A stretch of 64,000 nt of DNA from Streptomyces nymphaeiformis. Lineage in GTDB: Bacteria; Actinomycetota; Actinomycetes; Streptomycetales; Streptomycetaceae. A program made the position numbers and the translations under genes. The notes beneath the pieces are model-generated. The model was not told where the DNA came from. It ran no database searches and saw only the letters and a list, made by a program, of their open reading frames with translations. Below are positions 1-8,078 of the stretch, in pieces. How positions within the stretch are numbered: the first letter of the stretch is position 1; each line of letters begins with the position of its first letter. The stretch is taken from contig NZ_JACHJY010000012.1 in assembly GCF_014203895.1 (NCBI RefSeq), positions 25,185 through 89,184 of the forward strand, read 5' to 3'.

Positions 1-44
1 TGGACCGACAAGCGCCGGACCTCTACGCTCACCGCAACATCTGA
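1..44 (+). CDS. 3' end of an upstream gene (partial)
   Basis: The third forward frame is open from the window edge and stops at TGA 42-44. Its last residues read DRQAPDLYAHRNI. The stop lies 27 bases before the next start codon, the usual spacing inside a Streptomyces operon, so this is probably the tail of a gene co-transcribed with the acyl-CoA ligase. Too little remains to identify it. Confidence 0.35.
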   Translation, partial: DRQAPDLYAHRNI

Positions 45-55
45 CGGAACGTCAG
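41..55. promoter_or_regulatory. Perfect palindrome CTGACG-GAA-CGTCAG upstream of the ligase
   Basis: Six-base arms around a three-base centre, overlapping the stop codon of the upstream frame and ending 16 bases before the ligase ATG. Such palindromes upstream of fatty-acid or aromatic-acid CoA ligases are often TetR-family operators. A small hairpin in the mRNA is the alternative. No cognate regulator can be named from this window. Confidence 0.35.
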
Positions 56-71
56 CCAAGAGGAGTACGGG

Positions 72-1583
72 ATGAACGAGACCGCACACGCCCTGGGCGA
101 GTCCCGCACGCTCTGGGAGCTCGTCGAGCGCCGCGCCGCCCTCACCCCCGACCGGCCCGTCCTCCTCCAGGACGACCGCGTCCTCACCTTCGGCGCCCTG
201 CGCGAGCGCGCCGAGCGCTGCGCCGCCGGACTCCACGGGATGGGCGTGCGGCCCGGCACCGTCGTCGCCTGGCAGCTGCCCACCCGCATCGAGACCGCCG
301 TGCTCTCCTTCGCGCTCGCCCGCATCGGCGCCGTGCAGTCCCCGGTGATCCCCTTCTACCGCGACAAGGAGGTCGGCTTCGCGCTGCGCGAGTCCCGGGC
401 CGAGTTCTTCGCGGTCCCCGGAACTTGGCGTGGATTCGACCATGCGGAGATGGCGAGGCGGCTCGGCGCGCGCGGGATCTTCGAGGCCTACGAGGACCTT
501 CCGGACGGCGACCCGGCCGTCCTGCCCCCGCCGCCCGCCTCCGGCACCGACGTCCGCTGGATCTACTGGACCTCCGGCACCACCTCCGACCCCAAGGGCG
601 TCCTGCACACCGACCGCTCGCTCCTCGCCGGCGGCGCCTGCCTCGCCCACGCCCTGCACCTGACCGCCGAGGACGTCGGCTCGATGGCCTTCCCGTACGC
701 GCACATCGCCGGGCCCGACTACACGGTGATGCTCCTGCTGTACGGGTTCCCGGCCGTGATGTTCGAGCAGTTCGCGCTGCCCGAGGCGCTCGACGCGTAC
801 AACCGGCACGGCGTGACCGTCGCCGGCGGCTCCACCGCCTTCTACTCGATGTTCCTCGCCGAGCAGCGCAAACAGCCCGGGAAGCCCGTCATCCCCACCC
901 TCCGCCTGCTCGCCGGCGGCGGGGCGCCCAAGCCGCCGGAGATCTACCACGCGGTACGGAAGGAACTCGGCTGCCAGCTCACGCACGGGTACGGCATGAC
1001 CGAGGTCCCCATGATCACGATGGGCGCCCCCGACGACACCGAGGAGAACCTCGCCGGCACCGAGGGCCGCCCGCCCGCCGGCATGGAGATACGGATCACC
1101 GGCGACGGCGAGGTCCGGCTCCGCGGCGAGGCCGTCTGCCGGGGCTACCTCGACCCGGCGCAGACGGCCGCCGCCTTCGACGAGGACGGCTTCCTCGTCA
1201 CCGGCGACGTCGGGCACCTCACGCCGAGCGGCCATCTCGTCCTCACGGGCCGCATCAAGGACATCATCATCCGCAAGGGAGAGAACATCTCGGCCAAGGA
1301 GATCGAGGACCTCCTCCACCGGCACCCGGACGTGGGCGACGCCGCCGTCATCGGCCTGCCGGACGCCGAGCGCGGCGAACGCGTCTGCGCCGTCGTCGAA
1401 CAGCCCCCGGGCGCCGCCCCGCTCGGCCTCCCGCAGGTCACGGCCTTCCTGCGGGAGGCCGGTCTTTCCGTCCACAAGCTGCCGGAGCAGCTGGAGGTGG
1501 TGGACGCGCTCCCCCGCAACGAGACCCTGCGCAAGGTGCTCAAGTACAAGCTCAGGGAGCGATTCGGCCCGGCACCCCGGTGA
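72..1583 (+). CDS. AMP-forming acyl-CoA ligase (cyclohexanecarboxylate-CoA ligase-like)
   Basis: A 503-residue member of the adenylate-forming (ANL) superfamily that would activate a carboxylic acid with ATP and transfer it to CoA. The phosphate-binding loop WTSGTTSDPKG lies at about residues 166-176, YGMTE at about 307, TGDVG at about 377, the hinge GRIKDIIIRKGE at about 394-405, and the C-terminal catalytic lysine is probably K488 in TLRKVLK. Length and motif order are those of medium-chain or alicyclic acid ligases; the acid itself cannot be read from sequence. The start is supported by AAGAGGAG 12 bases upstream. The last 32 bases overlap the convergent STAS gene. Confidence 0.88.
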   Translation: MNETAHALGESRTLWELVERRAALTPDRPVLLQDDRVLTFGALRERAERCAAGLHGMGVRPGTVVAWQLPTRIETAVLSFALARIGAVQSPVIPFYRDKEVGFALRESRAEFFAVPGTWRGFDHAEMARRLGARGIFEAYEDLPDGDPAVLPPPPASGTDVRWIYWTSGTTSDPKGVLHTDRSLLAGGACLAHALHLTAEDVGSMAFPYAHIAGPDYTVMLLLYGFPAVMFEQFALPEALDAYNRHGVTVAGGSTAFYSMFLAEQRKQPGKPVIPTLRLLAGGGAPKPPEIYHAVRKELGCQLTHGYGMTEVPMITMGAPDDTEENLAGTEGRPPAGMEIRITGDGEVRLRGEAVCRGYLDPAQTAAAFDEDGFLVTGDVGHLTPSGHLVLTGRIKDIIIRKGENISAKEIEDLLHRHPDVGDAAVIGLPDAERGERVCAVVEQPPGAAPLGLPQVTAFLREAGLSVHKLPEQLEVVDALPRNETLRKVLKYKLRERFGPAPR

Positions 1584-1950
1584 CTCCGCCGACCGCCCCC
1601 GGCACGTCCTCGTACACGTCGAAGAGGCGGCGCACGCCGAGCGCGGAGAGCACCCGCCCGACGTGACCGTCCCTGTCCTCCTCGGGAAGGATCAGGCGCA
1701 GCCGGCCGCCGCAGGAGCGCAGCAGACGGCGGGAGGCGATCAGCACGCCGACGCCGCTGGAGTCGCAGAACCGCACGGCGGACAGGTCGACCACCAGGTC
1801 GTGGCGGCCGCCCGCGACGGCGTCGTGGACGCGGCGGCGTATCCGGGGGGAGGTGACCAGGTCCAGTTCCCCCCGGACACGGAGAACCGTCCAGGAGCCG
1901 TACTCGTCCTCGTCGACCTCGATCGTCGTCACGGTCGCCGCCTGCCCCAC
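1552..1950 (-). CDS. STAS-domain anti-sigma-factor antagonist
   Basis: A 132-residue protein that is essentially one STAS domain (about residues 8-110). The core CDSSGVGVL contains the serine that is phosphorylated in SpoIIAA/RsbV-type antagonists. Family members bind an anti-sigma kinase in partner-switching cascades and release a sigma factor when dephosphorylated. No kinase of that type is encoded here. The gene is divergent from the ECF sigma factor at 2095, separated by 144 bases, but that sigma factor has its own zinc-finger partner, so a direct link is uncertain. The C-terminal 20 or so residues are Gly/Pro-rich and overlap the end of the ligase gene tail to tail. Confidence 0.85.
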   Translation of the reverse strand: MGQAATVTTIEVDEDEYGSWTVLRVRGELDLVTSPRIRRRVHDAVAGGRHDLVVDLSAVRFCDSSGVGVLIASRRLLRSCGGRLRLILPEEDRDGHVGRVLSALGVRRLFDVYEDVPGAVGGVTGVPGRIAP

Positions 1951-2094
1951 CGGCGGGCTCCGAAACCCCCGATCCCGGGGATGACGCTTTCCTTACCATC
2001 GCCATCCGCGTCAAGGGCGCACTTGCGGCAAACAGTCGTGCGTTGTCGGAGCGGCGCACTACCGTGGACGAGAACCTGAAGGGGCGGAGGCCGC

Positions 2095-2676
2095 ATGGCG
2101 ATGGACACACCACCGCGCTGGGACCGCAGGATGCAGCAGCGGCTGGCGCGCGGGGAGGCCGCTGCCCTCGGCGAGTTCTACGACCGGTTCGCCGCCCTGG
2201 TGCACTCCCTCGCCCACCGGGTCCTCGACGACGACGCGGCGGCCGACCAGGTCACCCGCGAGGTCTTCGGCTACATCTGGGAGAACCCCGACTCGTACGA
2301 CCCGAAGCAGGGCAACATGCGCTCGTGGGTCGCCAAGCTGACCCAGCGGCAGGCCGTGCACCGGCTGCGGCAGGCCGAGGCCCTGGCGTACGCGGAGACG
2401 GGCGTCGGCTCCGCCGAGGAGCTGGAGCAGAAGGTCCACCGGGCCACGGTCGCCGCCCGCGCCGACTACATCGTGACGTCCATGCCCGCGCCGCTGCGCA
2501 AGGCGCTCGAACTGGCGTACTTCCAGCGCCGCGACTACCGCCAGACCGCCGCCGACCTCGGCGTCACCGAGGACGAGGCGCGCCGGCGCCTCCGGCTCGG
2601 ACTCCAGCTGCTCTCCTCCGCGAACACCCGGCCGCTCGAAGGGTCCTCGCCGCCCGGCTACGGACGACCGCGGTGA
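2095..2676 (+). CDS. ECF-type RNA polymerase sigma factor
   Basis: 193 residues with region 2 at about 20-90 (FYDRFAALVHSLAHRVL; the helix normally contacting the -10 element is EVFGYIWENPDSYD) and region 4 at about 130-185 (ADYIVTSMPAPLRKALELAYFQ, then the HTH YRQTAADLGVTEDEARRRLRLG). This is the two-domain layout of group 4 sigma factors. It overlaps the next gene by four bases (GTGA), so the two are translationally coupled, as expected for a sigma/anti-sigma pair. GGGGCGGAGG precedes the ATG. In S. coelicolor the equivalent appears to be the SCO4409 gene (from memory). Confidence 0.88.
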   Translation: MAMDTPPRWDRRMQQRLARGEAAALGEFYDRFAALVHSLAHRVLDDDAAADQVTREVFGYIWENPDSYDPKQGNMRSWVAKLTQRQAVHRLRQAEALAYAETGVGSAEELEQKVHRATVAARADYIVTSMPAPLRKALELAYFQRRDYRQTAADLGVTEDEARRRLRLGLQLLSSANTRPLEGSSPPGYGRPR

Positions 2677-3944
2677 CCGGGGCGAACGGCGACGCGGACG
2701 ACGTCGCACGCGCCCCGTGGATACCGGGACCGCGCCGGTCGGCGGACGACCACGCCGACCTGACGGCGCCGCTGCCGGAGGTCGCCGAGGCGCAGGGGGA
2801 CGAACCGGAAAGAGACGAGGAGGAACCGGAGGTACAGGTACCGGACCTCTCTCACAACGTGCTCAAGTCCCTCCTCGGGGCCTGGGCGCTCTCGGCGTGC
2901 TCCGCCGGCGAGACCAGGGCCGTCGAGATCCACCTCACCGGCTGCGCGCCCTGCGCCGACGAGGCCCTGCGGCTCCGCGACGCGGTCACGCTCCTCCACG
3001 AGGACCGGGACCTGGACCTCGACCCGCTGCTGCGCTCCCGGGTCCTGGAGAACTGCCTGGGCCGCCGCCCGGCCCGCATCCCCGTGCCCGACTGGGTCAC
3101 GCCGTACGACGCGGAGACCGCGCGGCTCGACGCGCTCCTCAGGGACATCGGCGAGTCCGAGTGGCACGCGCCGGTACGGCTCAAGTGGTACGAGGAGGAC
3201 CGCGTGGTGCGCCGCAAGGCGACCGTCGCGGCCGTCATCGGCCACCTGCTCGCGGTGGACGGCCTGGTGTCCTCGGCGCTCGGCCTGGACGACCCGCTGG
3301 GCGCGGGCGTGCCGGAGCTGTCGCCGACGGAGCGGACGGAGGCGTTCTGGGCGGCGCTCGACCGGCCGCCGAACCGGTCCCTGCGCGACCCGTGGCGCGA
3401 CCAGTCGCACACCCTGATCCGCACGGTCGCGTTCGCGGGCCGGGGCGTGGCGGACCTGACGGTGAGCTACAAGGACTTCGCCCTGCCCCTCCGGGACTCC
3501 CTCCTGGAGCGGGCCTTCGAGTGCTGGCTGCACGCGGACGACATCGCGACGGCGGTGGCCTACCCGTACGCGCCGCCCAGCGCGCCGCACCTCCACGACA
3601 TGATCGACCTCGCGGCCCGGCAGCTCCCCGCGGCCCTCGCGAACCGCCGCCGCACGGGCCTCGCGGGCCCCGCGAAGGAACTCGTCGCGGCGGGTGCGGC
3701 GGGCCGCTCGCTCCACCTGGAGGTCGAGGGCGCGGGCGGCGGCCACTGGTACATCCCCCTGGACTCCCCTGCGGCCCTCGGCTCCCCGGAGCGGGCGGTG
3801 GCCCAGGTGGCCCTGGACGGCGTCGAGTTCTGCCAGCTGGTGGCGGGCCACATCACCCCGGAGGAGGCGGCAGCGGGCCAGGACGGCGACCGCGAGGCGA
3901 TCCGCGACGTCCTGGCGGCGACGGCGTCGCTGAGCCGCCTGTAG
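2673..3944 (+). CDS. Zinc-finger anti-sigma-like protein fused to a maleylpyruvate-isomerase (DinB-like) domain
   Basis: 423 residues starting at the GTG that overlaps the sigma factor stop. An acidic disordered stretch (about 1-65) is followed by an anti-sigma zinc-finger segment with H87, C91 and C94 (HLTGCAPC). From about residue 140 there is a mycothiol-dependent maleylpyruvate isomerase N-terminal fold, a four-helix bundle. A C-terminal MDMPI domain follows (about 320-423). Known ZAS anti-sigma factors use H-x3-C-x2-C to sense redox state and hold the sigma factor. Here the membrane helix is replaced by a thiol-cofactor-type enzyme fold, so the sensor may be soluble. Function inferred from position and motif. 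Confidence 0.8.
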   Translation: MTGANGDADDVARAPWIPGPRRSADDHADLTAPLPEVAEAQGDEPERDEEEPEVQVPDLSHNVLKSLLGAWALSACSAGETRAVEIHLTGCAPCADEALRLRDAVTLLHEDRDLDLDPLLRSRVLENCLGRRPARIPVPDWVTPYDAETARLDALLRDIGESEWHAPVRLKWYEEDRVVRRKATVAAVIGHLLAVDGLVSSALGLDDPLGAGVPELSPTERTEAFWAALDRPPNRSLRDPWRDQSHTLIRTVAFAGRGVADLTVSYKDFALPLRDSLLERAFECWLHADDIATAVAYPYAPPSAPHLHDMIDLAARQLPAALANRRRTGLAGPAKELVAAGAAGRSLHLEVEGAGGGHWYIPLDSPAALGSPERAVAQVALDGVEFCQLVAGHITPEEAAAGQDGDREAIRDVLAATASLSRL

Positions 3945-3960
3945 CCGCCGTCCGCGGCTG

Positions 3961-4812
3961 CTACGCGAAGACCACCGTGCGGCGGCCGTTCAGGAGGATT
4001 CGGCGTTCCGCGTGCCACTTGACCGCCCGGGCCAGGGCCTGGCACTCGACGTCGCGGCCGATCGCCACCAGCTGGTCCGGGGTCACCTCGTGGCCGACGC
4101 GTTCGACCTCCTGCTCGATGATCGGGCCCTCGTCGAGGTCGGCCGTCACGTAGTGCGCGGTCGCGCCGATGAGCTTGACGCCGCGGGCGTGCGCCTGGTG
4201 GTAGGGCTTGGCGCCCTTGAAGCTGGGGAGGAAGGAGTGGTGGATGTTGATGATCCGCCCGGAGAGCTGCTTGCAGAGGTCGTCCGACAGGACCTGCATG
4301 TAGCGGGCCAGGACGACCAGCTCCACGTTCTCGGACCGCACGAGCTCCAGGAGCTCCGCCTCCGCCTCGGGCTTGTTCTCCTTGGTGACCGGGATGTGCC
4401 GGAACGGGATCCCGTACGAGCCCACCAGCTCCTGGAACTCCGTGTGGTTGGAGACGACCGCGACGATCTCCACCGGCAGCGCCCCGATCCGCGACCGGAA
4501 GAGCAGGTCGTTGAGGCAGTGGCCGAACTTGGAGACCATGAGCACGACCCGCATGGGCTGGTCGGCGCGGTTTATCTGCCAGTCCATGGCGAAGGAGTCG
4601 CCGACGGCGGCGAAGCTGGCCCGGAGCTTGTCGACCGTCACCGGGCTCTCGGCCGAGAAGTGGACCCGCATGAAGAAGAGACCCGTGTCGCGGTCTCCGA
4701 ACTGCTGGCTGTCCTCGATGTTGCACCCGGTGATGAACAGGTAGCTCGACACGGCGTGCACGATGCCCTGCTTGTCCGGGCACGAGAGCGTGAGGACGTA
4801 CTGGTCGGTCAT
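3961..4812 (-). CDS. purU: Formyltetrahydrofolate deformylase
   Basis: Hydrolyses 10-formyl-THF to formate and THF, balancing one-carbon pools. 283 residues from ATG 4812 (MTDQYVLTLSCPDKQGIV), with an ACT domain at about 1-80 and a formyltransferase-fold catalytic domain after it. The catalytic triad region is visible as NIHHSFLPSFKGAKPY and the DLDEGPII loop (Asn, His, Asp). The in-frame GTG at 4830 is an alternative start, but family members begin at the ATG. The gene ends 16 bases from the convergent upstream gene; its promoter must lie in 4813-4929, next to the left end of the tnpB element. Confidence 0.93.
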   Translation of the reverse strand: MTDQYVLTLSCPDKQGIVHAVSSYLFITGCNIEDSQQFGDRDTGLFFMRVHFSAESPVTVDKLRASFAAVGDSFAMDWQINRADQPMRVVLMVSKFGHCLNDLLFRSRIGALPVEIVAVVSNHTEFQELVGSYGIPFRHIPVTKENKPEAEAELLELVRSENVELVVLARYMQVLSDDLCKQLSGRIINIHHSFLPSFKGAKPYHQAHARGVKLIGATAHYVTADLDEGPIIEQEVERVGHEVTPDQLVAIGRDVECQALARAVKWHAERRILLNGRRTVVFA

Positions 4813-4929
4813 CCCGTCAGCCTGCCACACCCCGCCCGCCCGGGAGACGACCGTCCGTCAGGCGGAACGCCTCAGGACCGGGTCACCGGCAGATTTCACG
4901 TTCAGCTGTGAGAGCGTTACTTTGCGAGA

Positions 4930-6324
4930 GTGACCACGACGGGCGTGAGGCGGGCGTTCAAGTACCGCTTCTATCCGACTGACGCGCAGGCCGCTGAGCT
5001 CTCGCGCACGTTCGGGTGTGCGCGAAAGGTTTACAACCTGGCGCTTGAGGCCCGTACGGAGGCATGGGCACGGCAGCAGCGGGTCGACTACAACCAGACC
5101 TCGGCCATGCTGACCGCGTGGAAGAAGACCGAGGAGCCGGCCTACCTCAACGAGGTCTCGTCGGTGCCGTTGCAGCAGGCCCTGCGGCACCTGCAGGCGG
5201 CGTTCACCGACTTCTTCGGCAAGCGGGCGAAGTACCCGCGGTTCAAGTCGCGGAAGAGGTCCCGGAAGTCCGCCGAGTACACCACGTCCGGCTTCCGGTT
5301 CCGGGACGGACGGCTCACGTTGGCGAAGATGTCCGAGGCGCTGGACCTCGTATGGTCACGCCCCTTGCCGACGGGGGCAGTGCCGTCGACGGTGACCGTG
5401 TCGCAGGACGCGGCGGGGCGCTGGTTCGTCTCGCTGCTGTGCGAGGACCCGTCCGTGAAGCCGTTCCCCGCCACGGACGCGGCCGTCGGCGTCGATGCCG
5501 GCCTGGACCACCTGCTGACCCTCTCCACCGGGGAGAAGATCGCCAACCCCCGGCATGAGCGCCGTGACCGTGCCGCTCTGGGCAGAGCCCAGCGGATCCT
5601 CTCCCGCAAGGCTCCGGGTGACGGCGCCAACCGTCGCAAGGCCCGGCGGAAGGTCGCCAGGATCCACGCCCGCATGGCCGACAGGCGGCGTGACGGGCTG
5701 CACAAGCTGACCATTCGACTCGTTCGTGAGAACCAAACGATCGTGATCGAAGACCTGAGCGTCCGCACCATGGTCAGGAACCGGAGCCTGGCCCGCGCCA
5801 TCAGTGATGCGGCGCGGTCGGAGTTCCGGGGCATGCTGGAGTACAAGGCCGCCTGGTACGGGCGGGAAGTGATCGCCGTCGACCGCTTCTTCCCCTCCTC
5901 CACGCTGTGCTCCCAGTGCGGCAGGCTCGCCGAGAGCCTCCCGCTGCACGTCCGCACCTGGACGTGCGAGGGCTGCGGCACGACCCACGACCGGGACGTG
6001 AACGCGGCGAAGAACCTCAAGGCCGCCGGGCTGGCGGTGTCGGTCTGTGGAGCCGGCGCAAGACCCCGACGGAGAACTCCGGACGGGCAGCCGACGACGA
6101 AGCAGAAAACCCCACGGCGCAAGCCGCAGGACTCCCCCTCCTTCAGGAGGGGGAGGAAGTCAAGATACGGAGCACGTCGAGGGAGCGCGGGGGTGTGTCG
6201 GGGTCCTCGCCGTCGGCCTGGGCCAGGCGTACGTGGGCGTCGCGGGCGGCGCGTACGGCCTCGGGCCAGCCGGGGTGGGCGAGGTAGGCGGAGACGGGGG
6301 CGTCGGGTCCGACCTGGTGCATGA
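4930..6324 (+). CDS. tnpB: TnpB RNA-guided nuclease of a solo IS200/IS605-type (IS1341-like) element
   Basis: 464 codons from GTG 4930. The N-terminal OrfB domain (FKYRFYPTDAQAAELSRTFG) is followed by a RuvC-like nuclease with D189 (VGVDAGL), E274 (VIEDLSV) and D356 (HDRDVNAA). A four-cysteine zinc ribbon (CSQC and CEGC) lies between the second and third acidic residues. All catalytic positions are intact. No tnpA transposase is present, so the element is non-autonomous. The frame runs past the element's right end near 6168 into the antisense of the neighbouring conserved gene. The last 50 or so residues (Arg/Gly-rich) are therefore host-derived read-through rather than native TnpB. Confidence 0.85.
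   Translation: MTTTGVRRAFKYRFYPTDAQAAELSRTFGCARKVYNLALEARTEAWARQQRVDYNQTSAMLTAWKKTEEPAYLNEVSSVPLQQALRHLQAAFTDFFGKRAKYPRFKSRKRSRKSAEYTTSGFRFRDGRLTLAKMSEALDLVWSRPLPTGAVPSTVTVSQDAAGRWFVSLLCEDPSVKPFPATDAAVGVDAGLDHLLTLSTGEKIANPRHERRDRAALGRAQRILSRKAPGDGANRRKARRKVARIHARMADRRRDGLHKLTIRLVRENQTIVIEDLSVRTMVRNRSLARAISDAARSEFRGMLEYKAAWYGREVIAVDRFFPSSTLCSQCGRLAESLPLHVRTWTCEGCGTTHDRDVNAAKNLKAAGLAVSVCGAGARPRRRTPDGQPTTKQKTPRRKPQDSPSFRRGRKSRYGARRGSAGVCRGPRRRPGPGVRGRRGRRVRPRASRGGRGRRRRGRRVRPGA
6132..6168 (+). ncRNA. Right-end hairpin of the tnpB element; probable 3' scaffold of its guide RNA
   Basis: CTCCCCCTCCT (6132-6142) and AGGAGGGGGAG (6145-6155) form a perfect inverted repeat, followed by GAAGTCAAGATAC, after which host sequence begins. 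In characterised TnpB systems the guide (omega/re) RNA covers the 3' part of tnpB plus the right end and uses flanking DNA as guide. By that rule the guide here would start near 6169. The 5' boundary of the RNA cannot be set by eye. Confidence 0.5.
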
Positions 6325-6664
6325 TGCGCAGCACCCGCAGGACGGCGACGTCGACGAGGGCGGCCTCGCCGGAGTCGCGGAAGATCGAGCCGACGTACTT
6401 CTCGGCGGACCAGTTGTCGAGCCAGGTGTCCTCGACGAGGCGGTAGACGGCGTCGGTGACGTCGCCGTACCCCTCCTGGCCGGTCAGCCAGGTCGTCTCG
6501 TGGAATCCGGGGTCGGAGAGCATGTGCAGCGCCGAGCGCACGTTGCTGCGCCAGCGCCACCACGGCATGTCGTTGAGCGGCATGCCGCCCATGGTGGAGG
6601 AGCGACGGCCGCGACGGGAAGAGTTAACCGAACCGGAGACCGAACCGGGGACTGCACTGGACAT
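6143..6664 (-). CDS. Conserved SCO4402-family protein, 3' end overlapped by the tnpB element
   Basis: 173 residues from ATG 6664; ATG 6592 (MGGMPLNDMPWWRW) is a plausible shorter start because conservation seems to begin there. It is a soluble all-helical protein, actinobacteria-specific as far as I recall, with a Trp-rich N-terminus (MPWWRWRSNVRSALHMLSD) and no known enzymatic motif. The stop codon falls in the loop of the element's right-end hairpin. The last residues (TSSPS) are therefore encoded by transposon DNA and the original C-terminus has been replaced. It is divergent from the lipoprotein gene at 6798. Confidence 0.75.
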   Translation of the reverse strand: MSSAVPGSVSGSVNSSRRGRRSSTMGGMPLNDMPWWRWRSNVRSALHMLSDPGFHETTWLTGQEGYGDVTDAVYRLVEDTWLDNWSAEKYVGSIFRDSGEAALVDVAVLRVLRIMHQVGPDAPVSAYLAHPGWPEAVRAARDAHVRLAQADGEDPDTPPRSLDVLRILTSSPS

Positions 6665-6797
6665 CGTTCGATCGTACGTTCCCTTGTCCGGTAAGCGGAC
6701 TCGCCCCCTCCTCTCCCCGGTCGCCCACCCCCGCAATTCACCTTCGCGTCACCCACCGTTGAACCGCGCTCACTCCCGCGTTACCCGTGAGGCGGAA

Positions 6798-8072
6798 ATG
6801 TGCATGCCCATGACCGGTAGGCGACTTTCCTCACTCCTCGCGTACGTCACGACCGCGGCGACCGGAGCGTCGCTGCTCACCGGGTGCGGCGTTCTCCCTG
6901 GGGCCACGGGGGGCTCCAGGGAGCCCGTCACTGTGATGACCTGGGCTCCCGACCAGACCCGGGCCACCAACATGCCCGGAATGCCCGCCATGGCGCAGAC
7001 CTACGCCCGCTGGGTCAACTCCCAGGGCGGCATCGACGGGCACGAACTGCGCGTCCTCACCTGCAACGAGCAGAACACCACCGCCGGCGCCGCCGCCTGC
7101 GCCCGCCGGGCCGTGCGCGAGAAGGCGGTCGCCGTCGTCGGCTCGTACAGCCAGAACGGCCGCGCCTTCATGGCCCCGCTGGAGGCCGCGGGCATCCCGT
7201 ACATCGGCGGCTACGGCATCGCGGAGGACGAGTTCACCAGCCCGCTCTCCTACCCCGTCAACGGCGGAGTGGCCTCCCTCGTCGCCGGGCACGGCATGCA
7301 GCTCGCGGGCTCCTGCGACAGGGTCTCGCTCGTCCGCCCCGACACCACCGCGGGGGACAAGCTCCCCGAGCTCCTCGACTCCGGCCTGCACAAGGCCAGT
7401 CACCGGGGCGCCGTCGACATCCCGGCCCTGGAGGACGCCGCCGAGTACACCGAGCAGGCGGACCGGGCCCGCACCCGCGCCGGCGACGAGAAGGGCTGCG
7501 TGACCGCCGTCCTCGGCGAGCGCACCCAGACCTTCTTCGACTCCTTCCGCCGTCTCCCCCGGGAGGAGCGGAAGCAGAAGGCCACCGTCCGCATCTCCTC
7601 GGTCCTCGGCAGCGTCGACCAGCCCGTCATCGACCGCACCGGCGGCCCCCACAGCCCCTTCGAGGGCGCGTACGTCACCGGCTGGTACCCGGAGGCCGGC
7701 GACAAGAGCTGGGCGCCGATGCGCAAGGTCATCCAGGAGTTCGCCTTCGCCGACAACCGGGTCGACCCGGCCGACGCCGGCGTCCAGACCACCTGGATCG
7801 CCTACACGGTCCTCAAGGAGGTCGTCGAGAACCTCCACCAGGACGAGATCACGGCCACGGAGATCAGCCACGCCCTCGACCGCGGCGAGCGGATCGACAC
7901 CGGCGGCCTCACCCCCAGCCTGCGCTGGAAGTACGAGGACCTGCTCGGCGCCCCCGGCTTCACCCGGATCGTCAACCACGAGGTGACGTTCCAGGTGGTC
8001 CGCCAAGGGCGGCTCGTGGCGCAGAAGCCCGGCTTCGTCGACGTCGGCGAGACCGTGCTCAGCGCCCCGTAA
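6798..8072 (+). CDS. Substrate-binding lipoprotein, branched-chain amino acid ABC transporter type
   Basis: 424 residues. A lipoprotein signal peptide ends at lipobox LLTGC with the lipidated cysteine at C30. A periplasmic-binding-protein type 1 fold (LivK-like) follows, with markers such as YARWVNSQGGIDGHELRV, VAVVGSYSQNG and GAYVTGWYPEAG. ATG 6798 is chosen because GAGG lies five bases upstream; ATGs at 6804 and 6810 are in frame. There are no permease or ATPase genes beside it, so it is an orphan binding protein; ligand unknown. It would be anchored on the outer face of the membrane. Confidence 0.85.
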   Translation: MCMPMTGRRLSSLLAYVTTAATGASLLTGCGVLPGATGGSREPVTVMTWAPDQTRATNMPGMPAMAQTYARWVNSQGGIDGHELRVLTCNEQNTTAGAAACARRAVREKAVAVVGSYSQNGRAFMAPLEAAGIPYIGGYGIAEDEFTSPLSYPVNGGVASLVAGHGMQLAGSCDRVSLVRPDTTAGDKLPELLDSGLHKASHRGAVDIPALEDAAEYTEQADRARTRAGDEKGCVTAVLGERTQTFFDSFRRLPREERKQKATVRISSVLGSVDQPVIDRTGGPHSPFEGAYVTGWYPEAGDKSWAPMRKVIQEFAFADNRVDPADAGVQTTWIAYTVLKEVVENLHQDEITATEISHALDRGERIDTGGLTPSLRWKYEDLLGAPGFTRIVNHEVTFQVVRQGRLVAQKPGFVDVGETVLSAP

Positions 8073-8078
8073 GCCCGC

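Noticed and set aside
2043..2672. 5' extension of the anti-sigma-like gene's frame to 2043
   Set aside because: This stretch is the shadow of the ECF sigma factor in another frame; the GTG at 2673 overlapping the sigma stop is the natural start.
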